From Cryobacterium sp. PAMC25264 (lineage in GTDB: Bacteria; Actinomycetota; Actinomycetes; Actinomycetales; Microbacteriaceae): DNA of 64,000 bases. How positions within the stretch are numbered: position 1 is the first letter of the stretch; each line of letters begins with the position of its first letter. This document shows positions 56,845 through 64,000 of the stretch, piece after piece. The DNA is taken from NCBI RefSeq assembly GCF_019443325.1, contig NZ_CP080383.1:2852001-2916000 (forward strand), in the 5' to 3' direction. The position numbers and the translations under genes are program-made. A model generated the notes under the pieces. That model saw only the letters and a list, made by a program, of their open reading frames with translations, did not search any database and was not told the DNA's origin.

Positions 56845-57480
56845 TCAGTTGAGCAGGAACTGGGTGGGGCTGGCGGAGGTGACCCCGCCCACACTCACCG
56901 AGAGATAGTAGGAGGCCCCTTCACCGGGGACGGGCTCCCGGTCGGTGATCTCGCAGGTCTCCGGGCTCGACCGGGTGCGGTCCCAGGTGACCGGGGTCTT
57001 GGTGCTCACCGCGACGCCGGGCTCGAGCGTGACCTCGGCGTCGGACGGGTCGGTCTGGCAGTCGGTGGAGGTCCAGTACACATCCGCGCCGCTGGTGATG
57101 GTGAACACCTGGGTGGAGGTGCCGGCGTTGAGGGTGCACGACGTGCTGCCGGTGTTAGTGACGCTCAGGGAGAGTTGCGGCTCGTCGCCCGGGTCGTAGG
57201 ACCCCTGATCGGTGATGGCCTCGACGACGAGCGCCGCCGGGTCACATGCGGCACCGGCGGCGGGCGTCTCGGCGGCAGGGTCGGTGCCGGCGGGCGGGTC
57301 GGTCGAGGCACCGGTGGCCGCCGGGCCCGGGGTGGCGGCCGGGTCGCCGCCACTGCCGGGCCACACGAAGATCAGCACGATGATGAGCAGCACAGCGAGC
57401 AGGCCAAGGCCCACTACAAGACGACGGCGCCGGTAGACGGCACTGGCCTGGGGGCCGACGGGGTGCTTGGTCGTCGACAT
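56845..57480 (-). CDS. Membrane-anchored protein with extracellular beta-rich domain
   Basis: 211 residues: short cytosolic basic N terminus (YRRRR), one membrane helix (about 22-40), a Gly/Ala/Pro/Thr linker (about 43-77), then a 130-residue domain with three Cys (STSCTLN, STDCQTD, ETCEITD) and an immunoglobulin-like strand pattern. No family recognised with confidence; it resembles the DUF4232-like extracytosolic domains. Confidence 0.65.
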   Translation of the reverse strand: MSTTKHPVGPQASAVYRRRRLVVGLGLLAVLLIIVLIFVWPGSGGDPAATPGPAATGASTDPPAGTDPAAETPAAGAACDPAALVVEAITDQGSYDPGDEPQLSLSVTNTGSTSCTLNAGTSTQVFTITSGADVYWTSTDCQTDPSDAEVTLEPGVAVSTKTPVTWDRTRSSPETCEITDREPVPGEGASYYLSVSVGGVTSASPTQFLLN

Positions 57481-57533
57481 GGTTCCAGGCTAGCGAGGTC
57501 TACCGGCGCCGCCGGTAATGCCTTGCGTGTCGG

Positions 57534-60044
57534 TTACGATTCCATCGAAACCCGACGACGACGCTGCAGCAGGACCCCACCGAGCACGAGCATCAGCAGG
57601 CCGCCGGCCAGCCAGGGGCCGGCCTCAAGCCCGGTGTTCGCCAGGCCCGTCGCGGTGGCACCAGCGGCCGAGACCGTGATCTCGGCCCAGCCGATCACGG
57701 CGCCGGAGGCGTCCTGCACGATGATCCGGTGCGTGCCAGCGGCCAGGTCGGTGGGCAGGACCGCCGTGATGGTTCCCACGGCGCTGACCTGCTTCCAACC
57801 ACCCAGGTTGACCGGCGTGGACCGCACCCAGGCGGAGACGTACTGACCGGCGAAGGAGGTGCCCACGGTGACGGTGATCTTGTCGCCGGGCGCCACGGTG
57901 GAGTCGGACAGCGTGATGGTGCCCTTCAGGGCGGCCGTCAACGCGGACTCGGCCGCGGCCGTGGGCGCGGTGGCGGGTGCCGACGGTCCCGTCGTCGGCA
58001 GCGGGGTCGGCTCCGTCGTCGGGGCGGGCGTCGGGGCGGGCGTCGGAGCGGGCGTCGGGGTCGGTACCGCTGCGGTGACCGCCAGGGGCACCCGCACGAC
58101 GGTGCCGGATTCCTTGGCTGTCAGGGTGAGGACGCTGCTGGCTGCGGCGTCGGCCGGAACCGTGACGGTGACGGTGGCGGCACCGTTGGCGTCAACGGCT
58201 GCGGGAGCGAACGTCGTGCTGCTGCCACCCCAGGCCACCGCGAGTTGGGTGTTCTTCGGCGCTCCGGTGGAGGTGAGGTTGAGCTGCGACACGGAGAAGC
58301 TGACGCTGTCGCCGGGCTTGACGGCCGTGGTCAGCACTCCGGTGACGGAGGCCTGGCGGGCCGCGAACGACGGCGAGAGCGGGCTGTTGGCGGTGATGTA
58401 AGAGATCCAGGCGTCCCGGTCGACCAGCCCGGAGTCCCGGGTTCCGGTGCCCTGCGAGAAGATCCGGAAGTTGTCGCCGCCGGTGAGCAGGAAGTTGAAC
58501 GAGCCGATCCGGTAGCCGCGGGCGACGTCGATGGGCTCGCCGTCGATCCAGATGCCGGTGATGCGGTCGCCTTCGGGGCGGGTCGCGTCGAACGTGTAGT
58601 TCACGTTGTCGGAGAGGCCGAGCTGGAGGTACGCGCGGCTGGGCACGGCGCCCTTGTCGTCACGCTGCCACTGCTGCTCGAGAGCCGTCTTGAACTGCGC
58701 GCCGGTGAGGGTGGTGGTCCACAGGTTGTTCAGGAACGGCAGCACCGCGTTGGCCTCGGCGAAGCTGACCGACGAGTCCGGGGTGGTGGAGAGCTCGGCG
58801 CGCATGCCGCCGGGGTTCACAATGCCGATCTCGGCGCCGCCCTTGGCCGGGTCGGACAGGGAGGCGCGCAGCGAGTTGGCCACCAGGGTGCCGAGCGTCG
58901 ACGGAGCGGACCGGTCCTCGACCACCGGGGTGGCACCGCCGATGGAGGCGCGGGTGATCGGCGCGGTGATCGAGCCGACCGCGACGCTGCCGGTGACGGC
59001 CGCCTGGGCGAGCGCGGCATCCGTGATGGACTTGACCGTGGCGACGCGGGGGAAGGCGCTGACCAGGTCGGCGTCGGCGGTGGTGCTGCGCTTGACGTTC
59101 TGGTTGGTCACCGTGCTGGTGCTCTGGGTGGCGGGGTCATAGCTGAGCACGACCTGGCCGATGTTCTCGCCGTAGCTGCCGGTCTGCAGCACCGGGCGGG
59201 TCACGCCCGCCGTGGCGCCGGGCACCTGGGCGTTCCAGGCGTACTGCTTGTGCGTGTGGCCGGTGAAGATGGCGTCGACCTCGGGTGCGGTCTGCGTCAC
59301 GATCTTCGCGAACGCGCTGTCGGTGAGGGCGAGCTCCTGCTCGAGGGTGGCGTTCTCGACAGTGCCGGATCCGGCGCCCTCGTGGTACTCGGCGATGATG
59401 ACGTCGGCCTCGCCGTTCTCGGCGTTGCCGTCGGTGAGCTGCGCGGCGACCCGGTTGACCGCGGCGACGGGGTCGCCGAAGCTCAGGGTCGAGATGCTGT
59501 TGGGCGACACCAGGGTGGGGGTCTCCTCGGTGACGGTGCCGATGATGGCGACCTTCACGCCCTGCACGTCCTTGATCGTGTATTCCTGCAGGGCGGGGGT
59601 CTCGGTGCCGGCGAGGTAGACGTTCGCTCCGAGGTAGTCGAAGTCGGCCTCGTCGGAGACCCGTCCGGTGAGGTCGGCGAAGCCCTGGTCGAACTCGTGG
59701 TTGCCGACCGCGGAGGCCGACAGCTCGAGGGCGTTGAGCACATCGAGAGTCGGTGTGTCCTTCTGCGACGCGGAGGCGTACAGCGAGGCGCCGATGTTGT
59801 CACCGTCCGAGAGGAACAGGGTGCTGTCGGGGTGCTGGGCGCGCAGCGTCTCGACGGTTCCGGCGAACTTCACGGTGTTCGCGTCGATGCGTCCGTGGAA
59901 GTCGTTGATGTTCAGCAGGTTCAGCTGCACCGCGCCTTCCGGTGCGGCGAATGCGGGCACCGCCACGACGGGAGCGGCCACGAGGCACGCTCCGATCACT
60001 GCGGCGAAGGCCAGCCGAAGCGGGCGGGACGGATTGTGCGACAT
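57534..60044 (-). CDS. Sortase-anchored 5'-nucleotidase
   Basis: 836 residues. Signal peptide (about 1-33); metallophosphatase domain (about 40-300: LLNINDFHGRID, SDGDNIGAS, VGNHEFDQG, TGHTHKQY); 5'-nucleotidase C-terminal domain (about 340-520); an Ig-like stretch; a Pro/Thr linker; a 90-residue module (about 705-800: YVSAWVRSTPVNLGGW, DLAAGTHRIIVQDASG); and a LANTG sorting signal, membrane helix and RRRR tail. Hydrolyses extracellular nucleotides or related phosphoesters. The same C-terminal module and sorting signal occur in the adjacent nuclease. Confidence 0.9.
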   Translation of the reverse strand: MSHNPSRPLRLAFAAVIGACLVAAPVVAVPAFAAPEGAVQLNLLNINDFHGRIDANTVKFAGTVETLRAQHPDSTLFLSDGDNIGASLYASASQKDTPTLDVLNALELSASAVGNHEFDQGFADLTGRVSDEADFDYLGANVYLAGTETPALQEYTIKDVQGVKVAIIGTVTEETPTLVSPNSISTLSFGDPVAAVNRVAAQLTDGNAENGEADVIIAEYHEGAGSGTVENATLEQELALTDSAFAKIVTQTAPEVDAIFTGHTHKQYAWNAQVPGATAGVTRPVLQTGSYGENIGQVVLSYDPATQSTSTVTNQNVKRSTTADADLVSAFPRVATVKSITDAALAQAAVTGSVAVGSITAPITRASIGGATPVVEDRSAPSTLGTLVANSLRASLSDPAKGGAEIGIVNPGGMRAELSTTPDSSVSFAEANAVLPFLNNLWTTTLTGAQFKTALEQQWQRDDKGAVPSRAYLQLGLSDNVNYTFDATRPEGDRITGIWIDGEPIDVARGYRIGSFNFLLTGGDNFRIFSQGTGTRDSGLVDRDAWISYITANSPLSPSFAARQASVTGVLTTAVKPGDSVSFSVSQLNLTSTGAPKNTQLAVAWGGSSTTFAPAAVDANGAATVTVTVPADAAASSVLTLTAKESGTVVRVPLAVTAAVPTPTPAPTPAPTPAPTTEPTPLPTTGPSAPATAPTAAAESALTAALKGTITLSDSTVAPGDKITVTVGTSFAGQYVSAWVRSTPVNLGGWKQVSAVGTITAVLPTDLAAGTHRIIVQDASGAVIGWAEITVSAAGATATGLANTGLEAGPWLAGGLLMLVLGGVLLQRRRRVSMES

Positions 60045-60128
60045 TGTTCTCCTCGAAAGTCGACCTGTGATGACGGGGTGCGTGATGGCGGGGATGGGTC
60101 TGGCGGTGTCGGCAGCCTAACGACGCTG

Positions 60129-60170
60129 GATGTCCGGCGGGTTACGTAGTCTCAAACGTGCTCGGATGAG
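60129..60170 (-). promoter_or_regulatory. Shared upstream element of the 5'-nucleotidase gene
   Basis: Contains TGTCCGGCGGGTTACG (60129-60144) and the palindrome TGCTCGGATGAGCA (60157-60170, one mismatch), matching a similar pair upstream of the nuclease gene at 63583-63623 with almost the same spacing (12 and 11 bases between). Reading toward the gene the order is palindrome, then CGTAACC...CCGGACA, then a TAGGCT -10-like hexamer. Confidence 0.6.
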
Positions 60171-60270
60171 CAGCTACGTGGTGGTCTGCCCAACATGTGA
60201 GCAGGGCGGGCGGGGGTAGGGCCGGGCACCGGTGGCGTCGGTGCCCGGCCGTCGAGGGGTGGAGCGCCGG

Positions 60271-63200
60271 TCAGGCGCCGGTGACGGTGCCGCGGCGCCG
60301 GCGGGCGAGCACGGTGCCCGTCAGCACGGAGCCGAGCAGCAGCAGCAACAGGGCGCCGCCCAGCACGGGAAGTGGCTCAACGCCCGTGCTTGCCAGGCCG
60401 CCCGTTGCCACCGTGTCGGCCGCGACGACGGTGATCTCGGTCCATCCGATCACGCCGCCTGCGGCGTCCTGCAGGATGATCCGGTGCGTGCCGGCGGCCA
60501 GGTCGGCGGGCAGAGCGGTGGTCACCGTGCCCGCGGCACTGACCCGCAGCCAGCCGCCGAGGTTGACCGGAGTGGAGCGGACCCAGGCGGACACCGTCTC
60601 TCCGACGTGTTGGGTGCCTGCCGTGATGGTGATGGCCGAACCGGCCGGGTACCGCACCAGGTTCGTGCTGATCCGGTCCCGCAGCGTCTCGGTGAGGGCA
60701 CTCTCCGGCGCGGCGGCAGGTGGTCCAGCGGGGGTCTCCGGCGTGATCGTCGGGGTAGGCGCCGGCGTGGTCGGGGCGGGCGTGGTCGGGGCGGGGGTGG
60801 TCGGGGCGGGGGTCGGCGCCGGGGTGCTGGGCTCCGGTGCCGGCTCGGTCGGGGTCGCCAGGTTCAGGCCGAGCACCACAGGGTCGTGGTCAGAGGAGCG
60901 GTACGGATCGGCGACGTAGAAGTCGGTGGCGTTGGAGTTGTACCGGCTGTACTCGAGGGCCACCGATTCGACCGAGTTGATGTTCCACACATCCACCGCC
61001 GCCACGGCGGCATCCGCCTCGACCGACGCGAAGACGTGGTCGAGGGAGCCGACCGAACCGTCGTAGGCGTAGGTGTACTCGCCGCTCTTGGCCTCCTGGT
61101 TGAGGTAGCCGGCGTCGGTGATCACCTTGATCGGGTCTTCCTGGTCGTAGGCGTTGAAGTCGCCGGTGAGGAATACCCGGTCGATGCCGGTCTGGGCCGA
61201 CATGGTGTCGGCGAAGGCCACCAGGGCGGTCGCCTGGTTCACGCGGGAGGCGTTGGACGCACCCTGCCCGTCGCCCATGTCGGCGTCCACGCCGGTACCG
61301 GACCCCTTCGACTTGAAGTGGTTGACGATGGTGAGGAATCGACTGCCGGTGTCGCCGACCAGCTGGAAAGCCTGGGCGAGCGGCTGGCGGGCGTTGCTGA
61401 ACGCGGCGGAGCCGGTGAGGATGGTCGACGCGCCCACGGTTTCGACCGCGGCCTTCTGGTAGATGAAGGCGGTGCGAATGACGTCCTCGTTGGCCGGCAG
61501 AGACGCCGGGGACGGCACGTATGCCCAGGTGTCCGTGCCGAGATCGGCGTTCAATGCGGCCACGAGAGTGCCCAGCGCGGTGTCGCGGTCCTTGCCGAAC
61601 ACGGCGGAGTTCTCGATCTCCTCGAGCGAGATCACCTGCGCGTCGAGGGCGTTGATGGCCGCGACGATCTTGGCCTGCTGGCGCAGGAAGTTCGCCTGGT
61701 CGGCGGCGCCGCGGGCGTCGCATCCGCTGCGCACGGTGATGTTGGCCCCGGCACGGTCGGTGTAGTAGCTGCAGCCGGTGAGGGTGTCGCCGGTGGTGGA
61801 GAAGTAGTTGAGCACGTTGAAGGTGCCCAGGCGGATGTCGCCGCCCACGTCCTCCGGGGCGGCCGTGCGGGTGTCGGCAAACGTGGCCGGCTGCACGGTG
61901 GCGGCGTTGGCTGGGACCAACGCTTCTTGGGGCTGGAGCTTCCAGGCGGAGTTGCGGTAGTCCAGGATCGCCGGCTGGGTGAAGGTGACGGCCGCGCCGA
62001 TGCGCACGGGGGCTTCGGTGGACAGGTAGGGAACCGGCTTACCCTGATTGCTGGAGCTGAGGTAGTTGGTGCTGGCGCCGTCGTCGAGGGTGATCGCCCG
62101 GGCGGCGTTGGCGGCCACGGCGGCCGTGTAGCCGGCGCTGCCGGGCCGGTCGGTCACGGTGGGGTTGACCAGGGGCGTGGTCCCGGCCGCGAGGCCGATC
62201 TCGGCGTACTGGTTGGTGGTGTAGTTGTTGGTGACCGTGACGTCGCCGACCGGGGTCACGAGCATCCCTTCGAGACGTTCTCGCTCGGCATCGGTGCTGG
62301 GCAACGTCAACTCGCTGGGTAGCGGCGCGGTGATGCCGCTGCCGTCAAGGGGGGTGATGTCGTCCAGGGTGCCGATGGTCATCTGGGTGAGGCCGTAGTA
62401 CTCGCTGACCGTACCGACGACGCTCACGTAGTCACCGACCGCGACCGAGCTCGTCAGGGTCTTGGTGTACACGAAGATGCCGTGCGAAGCCGCATCGGTG
62501 CTGCTGCCGCCGGTGCCCGGGGTCTGCAGGTAGAAGCCGGCGAAGCCGCCGACGGGTAAGCGGCCGTGACGATGCCGACGGTCTTGACGGTGCTTCCGGC
62601 CAGCGGGCTGGTGTCGCCGGTTCCCTGGATGGCGCTGATGGCGGTGGTGTCGGTCGGCGGGGCGGGCGGTGTTGTGGGTTCGGGTGTATCGGTGGGCGGC
62701 GGGGTGGGGGTGGCCGCCGTCTGGCCGGCCGCGTTGGTGGGCGTGATGCTCGCCGACAGGCTGATGTCGGTGGCGTTGTTGTCGGTGTCGGCGAACGCGG
62801 TGCGGTTCAGCGACTTGACGTCGGTGTTCGATGACGGAGCCGGGGCGACGGCCGCCTCGAAGGTGAGCGAGGCGCCGTAGCCGACCAGGTCGATGACGGC
62901 AGCGTTGCCGGCCGAGTTGCCGGCCTCCAGGCTCAGGGCCGAGGTGGAGTCAGCGAGGATCAGGGTTCCGCTGGTGCCGCTGGGGTTGAGGGTGGAGACC
63001 TGGTCGGGGGTGGGCAGGGCGGCACCGTTCGCGCCGTTCGCATTCGACCCGCCGGAGACGAGATAGTACCCCTTGGCCGGGATCGTTCCGGTCAGAGCGA
63101 CGGCCGCCGGGCTGTCGGTGACGACGCCTGTGGCCTTGCGGTACTGCAGCGACCAGGAGGACAGGTCGATGGCTGTGTCGGTGGGGTTATACAGCTCGAC

Positions 63201-63380
63201 GAACTTGGCCGAGAAGGCGGCTCCAGCGCTGCCGCCGCTGAGGTAGGCCTCATTGATCACGACTCCGGTGCCGGCGGGGTTGGCCTGGGCAGGGATCGCC
63301 ACGAGCGGGACGAGTGCCAGGCACGCTCCCAGCGCTGAGGCGAGGGCCAGCCGAAGCGGGCGGGGTGGGGCGAACGACAT
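60271..63380 (-). CDS. Sortase-anchored extracellular nuclease with lamin-tail domain (frameshifted in this sequence)
   Basis: About 1036 residues after correction. Signal peptide (about 1-32), a lamin-tail domain (VVINEAYLSGGSAGAAFSA, VELYNPTDTAIDLSSWSLQY), then an ExeM/NucH-like OB and endonuclease/exonuclease/phosphatase region (EEIENSAVFGKDRDTALG, VNHFKSKGSG, TGDFNAYDQEDP, SSDHDPVVLG), a Pro/Thr linker, the same YVSAW-type module as the 5'-nucleotidase (VSAWVRSTPVNLGGW), and LASTG, membrane helix, RRRR. One base is missing in the GGG at 62554-62556. Degrades extracellular DNA. ATG 63380 with GGAG. Confidence 0.88.
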
Positions 63381-63582
63381 TGAAGACTCCTGGTGAATGC
63401 GATGAACGGCTGAGTGAACAGGGTGCAGGGCAGCAGGGCAGCAGGTCGTACGGGGGTGGAATTCGGGTTCCGGTACAGCACACCGAGCAGGCTTTCGGGC
63501 ACGCCGCACACACCGAGGCAGGCAGCGCACACCGAGGCGAGTCGGCCGGGAAGTGCTGTCCGGTGAGCTTAACGACCGACTG

Positions 63583-63623
63583 TGTCCGGTTGGTTACGAG
63601 AGATCTAATTGCTCAGATGAGCA
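63583..63623 (-). promoter_or_regulatory. Shared upstream element of the nuclease gene
   Basis: TGTCCGGTTGGTTACG (63583-63598) and the perfect palindrome TGCTCA-GA-TGAGCA (63610-63623) repeat the arrangement found upstream of the 5'-nucleotidase gene. A further half site CATCTGAGC sits at 63645-63653. The rest of 63381-63658 shows no gene. Confidence 0.6.
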
Positions 63624-63658
63624 GAGAAAAGGTTCCATCGCCCACATCTGAGCGGATG

Positions 63659-64000
63659 TCAGGTCAGGCGCTTGAGCATCCGGGTGTTGCCGAGGGTATT
63701 GGGCTTCACCCGGGCGAGGTCGAGGAACTCGGCGACACCCTCGTCGGGAGAGCGCACGAGTTCGGCGTAGACGTGCGGGTCGACAGTCTCGGTGCCCATG
63801 TCCAGGAATCCGTGCCGGGTGAAGAAGCCCACCTCGAAGGTGAGGCAGAACAGCCGGCTGAGGCCGAGCTCGCGGGCATCCGCTTCCAGCCGGTCGAGAA
63901 GCGCATGCCCCACACCGCGGCCGAGCCAGTCCTGGGAGACCGCGAGGGTGCGCACCTCTCCGAGGTCCTCCCACATCACGTGCAGGGCGCCGCAGCCCAC
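63659..64000 (-). CDS. GNAT N-acetyltransferase, ArgA-like (5' end outside window)
   Basis: C-terminal 113 residues of a GNAT protein: EVRTLAVSQDWLGRGVGHALLD holds the acetyl-CoA loop (RGVGxxL), followed by LFCLTFEVGFFTRHGF and a VKPNTLGNTRMLKRL end. This is the pattern of the short actinobacterial N-acetylglutamate synthases. The N terminus lies beyond the right edge. Confidence 0.8.
   Translation of the reverse strand: MGCGALHVMWEDLGEVRTLAVSQDWLGRGVGHALLDRLEADARELGLSRLFCLTFEVGFFTRHGFLDMGTETVDPHVYAELVRSPDEGVAEFLDLARVKPNTLGNTRMLKRLT

Noticed and set aside
57729..60149. An 806-codon open frame on the plus strand over the 5'-nucleotidase gene
   Set aside because: Antisense shadow of a gene with a full set of catalytic motifs, signal peptide and sorting signal; the translated shadow is a Gly/Arg/Asp-rich string without family likeness.

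Overview
The window is high-GC DNA with tightly packed operons, GTG/ATG starts that overlap upstream stops, and actinobacterial gene content (DUF222/HNH 13E12-type gene, SoxR, LAXTG-type sortase substrates, split GlcNAc PTS, SiaEFGI-like sialate ABC transporter). It looks like a chromosomal piece of a Microbacteriaceae-type soil or cold-environment actinobacterium (Cryobacterium or a relative); genus is inference. No rRNA, CRISPR array, integrase or intact insertion sequence is visible. One tRNA (Ser, CGA) is present.

Layout. 0.2-3.7 kb: LacI-type regulator divergent from araD-araA (arabinose), with paired operators between them. 3.7-8.2 kb: two cyclic-di-GMP proteins (TPR-GGDEF and membrane GGDEF-EAL) flanking a small PLDc_N/SHOCT membrane protein. 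8.3-18 kb: a complete galacturonate operon on the minus strand (mutarotase-UxaB fusion, uxaC, GPH transporter, uxaA, kdgK, kdgA) with a divergent IclR regulator. 18-21.4 kb: secreted excalibur protein, soxR divergent from sodA around a perfect SoxR box, PdxH-like oxidase. 21.4-26.8 kb: GlcNAc locus (nagA, EIIA, EIIB / gntR, EIIC, nagB). 26.8-31.5 kb: LysE/Lrp pair, FetB-like permease, azlCD, alcohol dehydrogenase, a lone sigma region-4 protein. 31.5-34.7 kb: decayed flavoprotein remnant, DUF222/HNH protein, SDR. 34.7-47 kb: a sialic acid regulon (nanR divergent from a five-component ABC transporter encoded by four genes, nanA, nanK, nanE, a second nagB, a DUF4862 gene, a second nagA, and a broken esterase). 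47-51.6 kb: beta-glucoside PTS, GH1 enzyme and BglG antiterminator with a RAT target. 51.7-57.5 kb: serine hydrolase, SRPBCC protein, tRNA-Ser, SGNH hydrolase, radA, SseB-like protein, membrane-anchored lipoprotein-like protein. 57.5-63.4 kb: two sortase-anchored enzymes, a 5'-nucleotidase and a lamin-tail/ExeM nuclease. The right edge cuts a GNAT gene.

How it fits together. Most of the window is sugar catabolism of polymers shed by plants, fungi and animals: arabinose, galacturonate (pectin), GlcNAc (chitin), sialic acid, beta-glucosides, each with its own local regulator. The nag and nan loci each carry their own NagA/NagB, converging on fructose-6-phosphate. The two wall-anchored enzymes would degrade extracellular DNA to nucleosides and phosphate, and they share both a C-terminal module and an upstream palindrome.

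Data quality. At least eight genes (araD, araA, soxR, the sialate binding protein, siaF-like permease, radA, the ExeM nuclease and perhaps araD's N terminus) are broken by single missing bases, mostly in C or G runs, with the protein continuing perfectly in the next frame. I read these mainly as consensus errors, not pseudogenes; the exceptions are the truncated esterase at 46.6-47.0 kb and the flavoprotein remnant at 31.57 kb, which look genuinely decayed.
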